Notes under the pieces: generated by a model
What the model was told of the DNA's origin: nothing
Seen by the model: only the letters and a program-made list of their open reading frames with translations
The model's database searches: none
Source: Fidelibacterota bacterium
Lineage (GTDB): Bacteria; Fidelibacterota; Marinisomatia; SCGC-AAA003-L08; D37C17
Length of the DNA: 5,157 nucleotides
Assembly: GCA_018671635.1 (NCBI GenBank)
Contig: JABHHG010000027.1
Location: 1 to 5,157, forward strand
Direction of reading: 5' to 3'
Made by a program: the position numbers and the translations under genes
Shown here: piece by piece, positions 1 to 5,157 of the stretch
How the letters are laid out: the number at the start of each line of letters is the position of its first letter
Numbering within the stretch: position 1 is the first letter of the stretch

Positions 1-162
1 AAAGTAAAAATATTGGGATTTTATTCTGAGCATCATCAAGCTATTTTTACTCATCATACCACATTCACACATATGCATGTAGTATTTGAAGATGAACAAC
101 TTTCAGGTCATATTGATAAGATTAAAATTCATTCAAATTGGACATTATCAGTCCCTCAATAA
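1..162 (+). CDS. C-terminal end of an acetolactate decarboxylase-like protein (partial)
   Basis: An open frame enters from the left edge and ends at TAA 160-162, leaving 53 visible residues. Three histidines stand out at fragment positions 24, 26 and 37, in the context T-H-M-H followed by S-G-H-I-D. Alpha-acetolactate decarboxylases bind zinc through an H-x-H pair and a third histidine 11 residues after it, within GYHLHF...GGH; the spacing here is identical. The preceding G-F-Y-S-E-H-H stretch also fits the G-F segment that precedes that site in the family. If correct, the enzyme decarboxylates acetolactate to acetoin. The N-terminal half, including the catalytic Glu and Arg, lies outside the window, so activity cannot be judged. 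The frame is real with good confidence; the family call rests on a short motif. The next gene starts 56 bp downstream. Confidence 0.55.
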   Translation, partial: KVKILGFYSEHHQAIFTHHTTFTHMHVVFEDEQLSGHIDKIKIHSNWTLSVPQ

Positions 163-208
163 AATTAATTTGTAACCTCTTAACAATAATTGCATCTAAT
201 TATTAAAT

Positions 209-212
209 GGAG
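209..212 (+). promoter_or_regulatory. Ribosome binding site deciding the multicopper oxidase start
   Basis: GGAG lies 6 nt before ATG 219, good Shine-Dalgarno spacing. It overlaps the upstream in-frame ATG at 207, which itself has no purine-rich site. Starting at 219 gives an M-K-K signal peptide, so 219 is the preferred start. Confidence 0.65.
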
Positions 213-218
213 TATAAA

Positions 219-2369
219 ATGAAGAAAATAGTAAGTTTAATATTTACAATGATGGGTTTATTAACCGCCCAAAATCAATTATATATACCTGAGGCAATTA
301 GTGGGAATCAATTTGATCTGACCTTGCAAAATGGGACTACCCAACTATTTGATGGCATGGCCACTGAAACAATGGGTGCCAATGGCTCAAACTTTGCCCC
401 AACTCTTATTTTTGAACAAGGTGAGTTTGTAAACATAAATGTGACCAATAATCTAGATGAAGAAACTACTATCCATTGGCATGGTATGCATGTTTCACCT
501 GAAAATGATGGCGGACCTCATTCTGTGATAATGCCGAGTGAAACCTGGAATCCACATTTTACAGTAATGGACAAAGCATGCACTATGTGGTATCACCCTC
601 ATCTACATGGACATACTAATGAGCATGTAACTAAAGGTATCACTGGTTTTATTATTATAAAAGATGATGAAGAGGCTGCCTTAAATCTTCCTCGAACTTA
701 TGGTGTAGATGATATCCTATTGAATTTGCAAACTAAACAGTTTGATAATTCTAATCAAATTGTTATTGGTGAACATATTGATAATGTACCTATGGTTAAT
801 TCTACCATAGATGCATTTGTAGAATTACCAGCTCAAGTAATTCGATTACGATTGTTAAATGGATCATCAATGCGTGTATTTAATATGGGATTTTCAAATA
901 ATGCAACATTCTACCAGATAGGATCTGATGGTGGACTTTTATCAGCGCCAGTGAGTATGACACGACTATTACTTGCGCCTGCAGAAAGAGCAGAAATATT
1001 AGTTGATTTAACGGGTATGAATGGCCAAAATATTGAATTTAAATCTTATGGTGCAACGTTACCTCAAAGTGTGTATGGTATTGGGGACTTAGCTTCAATG
1101 ATGGGTGGCTCACCTCCTGGGTATAATTCAAATACATTAAATGGCAGTAATTTTACCATGCTTCAAATTAATGTGGGTCCACAATCTAATAATAATCCAG
1201 TTATATCCATTCCCAATACATTGGTAATGGTAACACCTATTAATGAGTCTGAGGCCACGGTAACGCGTTCATTAAGCATTCAGGCACCTGATATGATGAA
1301 TGATGGAATTACAGGCCCATTTGAGTTTAATGGTCAATCCTTTAATATGAATGTGGTTAATCAAACCGTTCAATTGGGAGATACTGAGATTTGGGAAATT
1401 TTCAATATGTCAATGGTTGCCCATCCCTTTCATATTCATGATGTCCAATTCTACATTTTAGATCGTGATGGTAATATTCCTCCTGAAAATGAAAGAGGAA
1501 GAAAAGATGTTGTATTGGTAAAACAAATGGAAACGGTTCGTTTTATTGCTAAATTCGAAGATTTTGCCAATGAAGAGGTACCTTATATGTATCATTGTCA
1601 CATGCTACAACATGAAGATGAAGGATTAATGGGCCAGTTTATTGTAGAAGGTGAAGAAGTTCAATGTGCTGCAGGTGATTTGAATAATGATGGTGTGGTA
1701 AATATTTTAGATATTGTAACTGAGGTAAATATTATTTTAGGTATTGTAACGCCCACTGAATCTCAATTATGTGCGGGTGATATAAACGGTGATGGCGTTA
1801 TTAATATTTTAGATATTGTACAAATTGTAAATACAATTTTAGGTAATCGAAGTGAGCTTAGTACTGCCTCTGCCAACAAAAATGGTGATACTCTAAAATT
1901 AGAAGGTTCGATAGGCGGAATTCAATTTAATGGTGAATTATTAACATCAGTAATTGGTGATGATATAATTAAAACAGAAAATGGAATTACATTGATATAT
2001 AATTTATCCAGTTTATTAGAGACGAATTCGTTTAATCTTTCTGAATTTTCTGATAATATTATAATTTCATCCTCAGTAGGTGAAGAAATTGAAATAAATC
2101 AAGTGAATGATTATTTATTGATGAGTAGCTATCCAAATCCGTTCAATCCAACGACTACCATCAACTTTGCTATACCAAGTGATAGTCAAGTATCTATAGC
2201 AGTCTATAATTTGCAAGGTAGAGAGGTAGTAACTCTTGCTAAGGGTAGTTATGATGCTGGAAATCATCAAGTGATATGGAATGCTGATAGTCATAGTAGT
2301 GGAGTATACTTTGCTAAGATGGTGTCTGGTAGTTATGTGAATACACAAAAATTGATGTTAGTTAAGTAA
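219..2369 (+). CDS. Secreted multicopper oxidase with dockerin-like module and type IX sorting tail
   Basis: This 716-residue protein starts with a signal peptide (MKKIVSLIF..., cut near residue 18). Residues about 20-480 form a three-cupredoxin oxidase of the CueO/CotA/laccase kind. All ten copper-binding histidines and the cysteine are visible: HWH at 86-88, HPH at 126-128, HPFHIH at 402-407, and HCH 459-461 with H465. The position of the type 1 axial ligand (Met in CueO and CotA) is Leu470. Such enzymes oxidise phenols, metals or Cu(I) and reduce O2 to water; the substrate here is unknown. Residues 483-543 hold two dockerin-like Ca loops (D487-D498 and D521-D532), each preceded by a Cys (483, 518). 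Residues about 550-635 contain a G-S-I-G-G-I-Q-F-N stretch reminiscent of cohesin-like beta domains. Residues 638-716 begin YPNPFNP and form a type IX-style sorting domain. The protein therefore probably ends at the cell surface or is released. It is much longer than a plain CueO-type enzyme (about 500 residues). Confidence 0.93.
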   Translation: MKKIVSLIFTMMGLLTAQNQLYIPEAISGNQFDLTLQNGTTQLFDGMATETMGANGSNFAPTLIFEQGEFVNINVTNNLDEETTIHWHGMHVSPENDGGPHSVIMPSETWNPHFTVMDKACTMWYHPHLHGHTNEHVTKGITGFIIIKDDEEAALNLPRTYGVDDILLNLQTKQFDNSNQIVIGEHIDNVPMVNSTIDAFVELPAQVIRLRLLNGSSMRVFNMGFSNNATFYQIGSDGGLLSAPVSMTRLLLAPAERAEILVDLTGMNGQNIEFKSYGATLPQSVYGIGDLASMMGGSPPGYNSNTLNGSNFTMLQINVGPQSNNNPVISIPNTLVMVTPINESEATVTRSLSIQAPDMMNDGITGPFEFNGQSFNMNVVNQTVQLGDTEIWEIFNMSMVAHPFHIHDVQFYILDRDGNIPPENERGRKDVVLVKQMETVRFIAKFEDFANEEVPYMYHCHMLQHEDEGLMGQFIVEGEEVQCAAGDLNNDGVVNILDIVTEVNIILGIVTPTESQLCAGDINGDGVINILDIVQIVNTILGNRSELSTASANKNGDTLKLEGSIGGIQFNGELLTSVIGDDIIKTENGITLIYNLSSLLETNSFNLSEFSDNIIISSSVGEEIEINQVNDYLLMSSYPNPFNPTTTINFAIPSDSQVSIAVYNLQGREVVTLAKGSYDAGNHQVIWNADSHSSGVYFAKMVSGSYVNTQKLMLVK

Positions 2370-2440
2370 CCCATCTCTCGAGTTCTTCCTTACGAACCCA
2401 GTTAGCATATATTTTAGTGGTTTTTATACTGCCACCCCGA
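2368..2440 (+). repeat. Repeat copy A with tRNA acceptor-like end
   Basis: The 44-nt core (2368-2410) overlaps the oxidase stop codon and contains CCCAGTTAGCATAT, shared with copies C and D. It continues into a degraded T-arm region and ends GCCACCCCGA (2431-2440), like a tRNA 3' acceptor with discriminator A. From the core through the following terminator this copy aligns with copy C, so the two are diverged duplicates of one unit. The acceptor half CACCCCG would fit a tRNA-Pro beginning CGGGGTG, but no such 5' half is present. Confidence 0.7.
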
Positions 2441-2443
2441 CTT

Positions 2444-2480
2444 AATTAGAAAGCCTCTTTTATAGAGGCTTTCTAATTTT
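2444..2480 (+). terminator. Strong intrinsic terminator after the multicopper oxidase
   Basis: A perfect stem of at least 13 bp (2446-2458 with 2464-2476, extendable by two A-T pairs) closes a 5-nt loop TTTAT and runs into TTTT. It ends the oxidase transcript and may work on both strands. A weaker related hairpin follows copy C. The 83 bp from 2481 to 2563 show nothing else recognisable. Confidence 0.85.
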
Positions 2481-2563
2481 GTAATGTAATACCTTGTAAC
2501 CAAAATAGGTTCAATGATTGATTTTTTAGTAGATTACTTCATTATCCAAAGGGATCAAATCTT

Positions 2564-3160
2564 ATGCGTATTTTTTTATTATATACTTTATTATTATCTT
2601 TTTCATTTTCATTGGAATTTAGTGATTTTATTGGTATTTGGAATGGAAATATAACCAATGACCAAACCTGGTCATATGATGACCCTATCTCAATTGATAT
2701 AGAACCAAATGGAGGGTATTCAGTTACTAATAATCCAGGCCAACATTTAGTAAGTAATTTATATCCTGGGACTGAAGAGGTATTATATAATGTTTCAACA
2801 AATATCCTTACTTTTAGATGGGTACAATATTATCATTATTCGTGTGGTGGAGCGTGTTATTCTGGAGTATACTTCCAGGTGATGGAATTTGGAGATGGAG
2901 AAATGACTCTTTTTTATAATAATGGTTCAGGGCCAGCACCTCAAGCAAATAGTATGTTTTTATCCTTAGATGGTTGGCTACCTGATTTACCTGGTGATGT
3001 CAATCAAGATGATTCTATAAATGTACTTGATGTCGTTTTACTTGTAAACTCGATATTAAATGGAGACTCTGCTAATGATTATCCTCAGGCAGATTTAAAT
3101 GAGGATGGTTTGTTAAATGTTCTTGATGTCGTTTTGATAGTAAATATAATTTTAAACTAA
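2564..3160 (+). CDS. Small secreted protein with C-terminal dockerin-like pair
   Basis: This is a 198-residue protein of unknown function. Residues 1-17 (MRIFLLYTLLLSFSFSL) are a signal peptide. Residues about 20-138 look beta-rich, opening F-I-G-I-W-N-G and rich in aromatic residues, with a close Cys pair C94/C98 in S-C-G-G-A-C. The G-x-W opening recalls lipocalin-like domains but is not enough for a family call. Residues 145-156 and 177-188 are two Ca-binding dockerin-type loops (D-x-N-x-D-x-x-x-N-x-L-D), each followed by a hydrophobic helix. The first loop has Asp150 where Gly is usual. Unlike the preceding oxidase there is no YPNPFNP sorting tail; the protein stops right after the second dockerin helix, so it is probably exported by Sec alone or held by a dockerin partner. 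A weak AAAGGGA lies about 11 nt before the ATG. Confidence 0.85.
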   Translation: MRIFLLYTLLLSFSFSLEFSDFIGIWNGNITNDQTWSYDDPISIDIEPNGGYSVTNNPGQHLVSNLYPGTEEVLYNVSTNILTFRWVQYYHYSCGGACYSGVYFQVMEFGDGEMTLFYNNGSGPAPQANSMFLSLDGWLPDLPGDVNQDDSINVLDVVLLVNSILNGDSANDYPQADLNEDGLLNVLDVVLIVNIILN

Positions 3161-3162
3161 TC

Positions 3163-3214
3163 CATCCTACTTTGTGAGCAGGATTAAACCCACCTCTCCA
3201 GTTCTTCCTTCCTA
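3163..3214 (+). repeat. Repeat copy B with degraded tRNA-Pro anticodon arm
   Basis: It begins 2 nt after the preceding stop with a hairpin CCTAC-TTTGTGA-GCAGG (3166-3182), a damaged version of the tRNA-Pro anticodon arm seen intact in copy D. The core (3186-3214) matches the other copies up to CTTCCTTCCTA and then switches abruptly to GNAT coding sequence. The D-arm part CCCAGTTAGCAT is missing. This copy is truncated by, or fused to, the acetyltransferase gene. Confidence 0.65.
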
Positions 3215-3724
3215 TATTGAAACAGACCGAATGATTCTTCGGAAGTTTTCTATAGATGATTATCAATCTGTATATGAGTTTGGTTCAAATGTAGAAGTGC
3301 AAAAATATACGGGAGATAAGATATTAACATCCCCAATTCAGGCAAAAATAATAATAAAAGAAGTATTATTCCCTGATTATAAGAAATATGGCTATGGAAG
3401 ATTAGCTGCAATATTCAAACCTGAAAATAAAATCATAGGCTTTGCAGGGCTTAAGTATTTACCTGAATTTAAAGAATCGGATATAGGGTTTAGATTCTTA
3501 CCTGAGTAGGCATTGCTACTGAAGTATCTTTAGCGATAATAAGATATGGGTTTGAAGTATTAAAACTAAATAATATAATTGGTATTGCAGACCCCATAAA
3601 TATTGGTTCTTGTCGAGTATTAGAAATGATTGGTTTAAAATTTTATAAGCTTGATACTTATGACGAAGATAATAAAAAATATAATTGGTACAAACTTTCA
3701 AAAGAAGAATATTTAAAGAAATGA
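3174..3724 (+). pseudogene. Broken GNAT acetyltransferase (RimJ/RimL type)
   Basis: The first part (3174-3509) reads I-E-T-D-R-M-I-L-R from about codon 15, the usual opening of Acetyltransf_3-type GNATs, through K-I-I-G-F-A-G and I-G-F-R-F-L-P-E, then meets TAG at 3507-3509. The protein resumes in another frame at 3509 with G-I-A-T-E and continues through I-G-S-C-R-V-L-E-M-I-G-L-K-F to TGA 3722-3724. Relatives typically read P-E-Y-W-G-K-G-I-A-T-E here, so about 10 nt seem to be missing. The loss removes most of the Q/R-x-x-G-x-G/A loop that grips acetyl-CoA, so neither fragment should work. The only long start is GTG 3174, which lies inside repeat copy B, so the first dozen or so residues are repeat-derived and the true start may be lost. 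A sequencing error is possible but would need to drop several bases. Confidence 0.85.
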
Positions 3725-3726
3725 CT

Positions 3727-3800
3727 CTAAACCCACTTCTCCAATTCTTCCTTCCTAACCCAGTTAGCATATATCTCAGGTTCGAATCCTGCCACCTCGA
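3727..3800 (+). repeat. Repeat copy C with tRNA T-arm and acceptor end
   Basis: The core begins 2 nt after the GNAT pseudogene stop and contains CCCAGTTAGCATAT (3759-3772). It then joins a good tRNA 3' end: T-stem TCAGG/CCTGC (3776-3780, 3788-3792; four of five pairs), loop TTCGAAT, acceptor CACCTCG and discriminator A3800. The anticodon arm that should sit between D-arm and T-arm is absent, so this is a deleted or recombined tRNA and not a working gene. Confidence 0.7.
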
Positions 3801-3813
3801 CAAGTAATTAGAT

Positions 3814-3838
3814 AACCTCTTTTATAGAGGCTTTTTTA
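3814..3838 (+). terminator. Weak intrinsic terminator after copy C
   Basis: A 5-bp stem CCTCT/AGAGG around TTTAT, with one mismatch at its base, is followed by a run of six T. It is a decayed relative of the strong hairpin at 2444-2480, which sits at the same position after copy A. Confidence 0.6.
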
Positions 3839-3854
3839 TTTTTAGATTTAAGAT

Positions 3855-4385
3855 ATGCAAGATATTGAAATAAGAGATATTGATATAAAAAATGAATCTG
3901 AATTTGATTTAGTTACTAATAGATGTATGCAAACAATTCTAGAGACTATCCCTGAATTTGATAATAATCCTGAAAAAGCTCAAAAAGGATTTAGCAATTT
4001 TTCTTTTATTGAAATGAGGAAGATGATAAAAGACTCTTTAGCTGATTCGAATCATAAATTATTAGTAGCAGTTAATAATAATCAAGAAATTGTAGGGCAT
4101 GCTATTTTTTCATTAAAGAAAGATGAGTCTGATATTTTGTATGGATTTTGTTTTTCAAGATATGTTCAAAAAGATTATAGGAGAAAAGGAATTGCTACTA
4201 TCCTACTTAAAGAAGCTGAGAAATGGTGGAAAAAAAATAATGCTAATTATAGCATTGCAGCTACACATGAAGAGAATATTAAATTGATTGGACTATTTAA
4301 GAAGCTTGGTTATGAAGTATCAGAACCAATAAAAGGTGATATTTATAAATATCGAGAATTAAAAAAACATTATAAAATAAACTAA
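3855..4385 (+). CDS. GNAT-family N-acetyltransferase
   Basis: This 176-residue protein transfers an acetyl group from acetyl-CoA to an unknown amine. Residues 68-87 give the central beta strands (K-L-L-V-A-V...E-I-V-G-H-A-I-F). Residues 98-120 are motif A, with the pyrophosphate-binding loop R109-R-K-G112-I-A114 followed by helix T-I-L-L-K-E-A. Residues 141-153 (N-I-K-L-I-G-L-F-K-K-L-G-Y) form motif B. Length and order are normal and the frame is intact. It is not close to the broken GNAT upstream, which belongs to the RimJ/RimL type. No clear Shine-Dalgarno precedes ATG 3855, and the start lies only 17 nt after the T-run of a weak terminator, so expression may depend on readthrough or an A/T-rich promoter in the repeat. 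It sits between repeat copies C and D and looks like cargo. Confidence 0.9.
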   Translation: MQDIEIRDIDIKNESEFDLVTNRCMQTILETIPEFDNNPEKAQKGFSNFSFIEMRKMIKDSLADSNHKLLVAVNNNQEIVGHAIFSLKKDESDILYGFCFSRYVQKDYRRKGIATILLKEAEKWWKKNNANYSIAATHEENIKLIGLFKKLGYEVSEPIKGDIYKYRELKKHYKIN

Positions 4386-4386
4386 C

Positions 4387-4456
4387 AGCATCCTGCTTTG
4401 GGAGCAGGGGGCCTAAACCCACCTCTCTAATTCTTCCTTACGAGCCCAGTTAGCAT
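4387..4456 (+). repeat. Repeat copy D, most complete, with intact tRNA-Pro anticodon arm
   Basis: It starts just after the GNAT stop. Order: anticodon arm, linker core CTAAACCCACCTCTC..., then the D-arm-like GCCCAGTTAGCAT (4444-4456). In a true tRNA the D-arm precedes the anticodon arm, so the unit is circularly permuted. AGCAT occurs at both edges (4387-4391 and 4452-4456). Confidence 0.7.
4389..4413 (+). other. tRNA-Pro(UGG) anticodon-arm fragment
   Basis: A perfect 5-bp stem CCTGC/GCAGG (4392-4396, 4404-4408) closes the 7-nt loop TTTGGGA. The anticodon would be TGG (4399-4401) with G at position 37, the usual loop of tRNA-Pro. GGGCC follows like a variable loop, but no T-arm or acceptor comes next, so it is a fragment. 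Confidence 0.65.
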
Positions 4457-4470
4457 ATCTCAGCAGAAAC

Positions 4471-4499
4471 AAAAAGCCCCCAAAATTGAGGGCTTTTTT
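4471..4499 (+). terminator. Intrinsic terminator after copy D
   Basis: AAAAAGCCC pairs with GGGCTTTTT around a loop, followed by the end of the T-run. It closes the GNAT/copy D unit. Its sequence is unrelated to the terminators after copies A and C. Confidence 0.8.
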
Positions 4500-4514
4500 A
4501 CTTAGAAAAACGTG

Positions 4515-4536
4515 GTCACACTATAGTCACACAGTC
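4515..4536 (+). repeat. Two 11-bp-phased GTCACAC repeats
   Basis: GTCACAC occurs at 4515 and 4526, exactly 11 bp apart, between the terminator and the tRNA-Met fragment. The GTCAC core matches the lambda integrase arm-type consensus (AGTCACTAT). These are inferred to be recombinase arm sites of a lost element. Confidence 0.55.
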
Positions 4537-4568
4537 TTGTAAGTACCTGGTTTTACGCACTATTCAAA

Positions 4569-4613
4569 GGGCTCATAACCCGAAAGTCATAGGTTCAAAT
4601 CCTATTTCCGCTA
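4569..4613 (+). other. 3' half of tRNA-Met(CAU)
   Basis: Homology to a tRNA begins inside the anticodon stem: GGG-CTCATAA-CCC with anticodon CAT at 4574-4576. Next come the variable loop, a perfect T-arm ATAGG-TTCAAAT-CCTAT (4589-4605), acceptor TTCCGCT and A4613. The outer two anticodon-stem pairs fail and no matching 5' acceptor AGCGGAA exists upstream, so the 5' half is missing. Breakage in the anticodon stem is what integration into a tRNA gene leaves at one end of an element. Confidence 0.75.
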
Positions 4614-4621
4614 CACAAGAG

Positions 4622-4657
4622 AAACCCTTTTTATCGACGAGATATTAAGGGTTTTTT
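4622..4657 (+). terminator. Terminator behind the tRNA-Met fragment
   Basis: AAACCCTT (4622-4629) pairs with AAGGGTTT (4647-4654) around a 17-nt loop, with a T-run to 4657. It probably travelled with the tRNA-Met 3' end as its native terminator. Confidence 0.7.
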
Positions 4658-4713
4658 GTTACTTTCCCATTGTAGTCTAATGTATTCAATTTATGCCTAT
4701 TTATGGGTATGTT

Positions 4714-4746
4714 GTCACATATACGTCACACATACGTCACTCTTCG
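4714..4746 (+). repeat. Three 11-bp-phased GTCAC repeats
   Basis: GTCACAT, GTCACAC and GTCACTC start at 4714, 4725 and 4736, exactly 11 bp apart, with ATAC between units. This is the same core and spacing as the pair at 4515. Sitting between two tRNA 3' fragments, they fit arm-type sites of an attachment region. The stretch 4658-4713 before them shows nothing recognisable. Confidence 0.6.
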
Positions 4747-4799
4747 GGTTAATTGAAAACAGGGATTTTATTAAACCATCCTAGGAAGTATAGGTGGTT

Positions 4800-4824
4800 G
4801 CAGATTCGAATCCTGCCACCCAGA
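4800..4824 (+). other. tRNA T-arm and acceptor fragment
   Basis: T-stem GCAGA/CCTGC (four of five pairs), loop TTCGAAT (4805-4811), acceptor CACCCAG and discriminator A4824. No matching 5' acceptor CTGGGTG is visible, so it is a partial tRNA of uncertain type. TTCGAATCCTGCCACC is identical to the end of copy C. Confidence 0.6.
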
Positions 4825-4853
4825 TAACATTATGTAAACCATTGTAACATATT

Positions 4854-4882
4854 TTGTTGATTAGATTTTTAATTTTTATATT
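4854..4882 (+). promoter_or_regulatory. Possible sigma-70-like promoter of the cytochrome gene
   Basis: TTGTTG (4854-4859) and TATATT (4877-4882) are separated by 17 bp. Initiation about 7 nt downstream would fall on the ATG at 4889 and give a leaderless transcript, which fits the lack of a Shine-Dalgarno. In such AT-rich DNA the match could be chance. Confidence 0.3.
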
Positions 4883-4888
4883 AGTTAT

Positions 4889-5157
4889 ATGAATATAATA
4901 AAAAATAGCATCTTAGTATCTTTAATCTTCCCTTTATATGCCAATGTAGATTATAATTTTGAGATTCAACCCATTTTTGATAATAATTGTATCAGCTGTC
5001 ATATAGATGGCGGTACTTATTTTGGAGGTCTTGACCTCTCTTCATATTCAGAGGTTATGGAAGGAGGAAATAGTGGGAATGTGATTGTGCCATTTGACTA
5101 TTCAAATAGTCTGTTGTGGCAACATCTAAATTCTAATTATATGCCACCATATGGTTC
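4889..5157 (+). CDS. Secreted mono-heme cytochrome c-like protein (partial, 5' end)
   Basis: ATG 4889 opens a frame that runs off the right edge after 89 residues. Residues 1-18 are a signal peptide ending L-Y-A. C34-I-S-C37-H38 is the CxxCH site for covalent heme. The following G-G-L-D-L-S-S-Y, G-G-N-S-G-N-V-I-V-P and N-Y-M-P-P-Y-G segments are typical of the planctomycete/SAR406-style cytochrome c domain, with M85 in M-P-P as the likely axial heme ligand. It should act in periplasmic or surface electron transfer; whatever lies C-terminal is unseen, and in this family the domain is often fused to other modules. No clear ribosome binding site is present. It is the first gene beyond the tRNA-fragment region and may be chromosomal backbone. 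Confidence 0.85.
   Translation, partial: MNIIKNSILVSLIFPLYANVDYNFEIQPIFDNNCISCHIDGGTYFGGLDLSSYSEVMEGGNSGNVIVPFDYSNSLLWQHLNSNYMPPYG

Noticed and set aside
207..218. Upstream ATG 207 as the oxidase start
   Set aside because: It has no ribosome binding site and overlaps the GGAG that serves ATG 219, which gives a cleaner signal peptide.
2115..2348. Minus-strand open frame inside the oxidase sorting-tail region
   Set aside because: It is fully antisense to a well-recognised coding region and resembles no protein.
3072..3266. Minus-strand open frame over copy B
   Set aside because: It is antisense to the dockerin pair and the repeat and is in a different frame from the conserved R-K-E-E-L-E-R-W-V reading.
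3516..3803. Minus-strand open frame starting W-Q-D-S-N-L-R
   Set aside because: This start is the antisense translation of a tRNA T-arm, a common artefact, and the rest is antisense to the GNAT pseudogene.
4381..4460. Integron attC site
   Set aside because: CTAAC and GTTAG flank copy D, but GTTAGCA does not fit the GTTRRRY core, the other copies lack the inverted partner, and there is no long attC hairpin.
4540..4613. Complete functional tRNA-Met
   Set aside because: No 5' acceptor or D-arm matches upstream and the outer anticodon stem does not pair.
4515..4746. CRISPR array
   Set aside because: Units are 11 bp with 4-6 bp between cores, far too short for repeats and spacers, and no cas gene is visible.

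Overview
The window is AT-rich and gene-dense, with all recognisable genes on the + strand. It most resembles a marine bacterium of the Marinimicrobia (SAR406) / Bacteroidetes-like group. The reasons are secreted proteins carrying dockerin-type Ca-loops of the D-x-N-x-D-G-x-x-N-x-L-D form, a C-terminal YPNPFNP sorting tail of the type IX secretion kind, and a c-type cytochrome with a GGLDLSSY motif. This placement is inferred from protein style; there is no rRNA or other marker gene.

Layout. Positions 1-162 hold the end of a probable acetolactate decarboxylase-like protein. Positions 219-2369 encode a large secreted multicopper oxidase (MCO) fused to a dockerin-like module, a possible cohesin-like module and a sorting tail. 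Positions 2564-3160 encode a small secreted protein ending in its own dockerin-like pair. Positions 3174-3724 are a broken RimJ/RimL-type GNAT acetyltransferase, and 3855-4385 an apparently intact GNAT. Positions 4386-4888 have no protein gene but are dense in tRNA fragments, terminators and phased direct repeats. Positions 4889-5157 hold the start of a secreted mono-heme cytochrome c-like protein.

The most interesting signal lies between the genes. After four consecutive, unrelated genes there is a copy of one roughly 44-nt repeat (near 2368, 3186, 3728 and 4414). Copies near 2368 and 3728 continue into a tRNA T-arm/acceptor-like end and then a terminator. Copies near 3186 and 4414 are preceded by a hairpin that looks like the anticodon arm of tRNA-Pro(UGG). 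Downstream lie a 3' half of tRNA-Met(CAU), another tRNA 3' end, and two arrays of GTCAC repeats spaced exactly 11 bp apart. Such arrays resemble the arm-type binding sites of tyrosine recombinases.

The best reading is a region built by repeated tRNA-targeted integration. Single cargo genes remain separated by relic attachment sites, giving a cassette-like gene-repeat-gene-repeat array. No integrase gene is visible in the window, so the mechanism is inferred. The genes do not form an obvious pathway. The MCO and the small dockerin protein share a surface/secretion theme, while the GNATs look like cargo.
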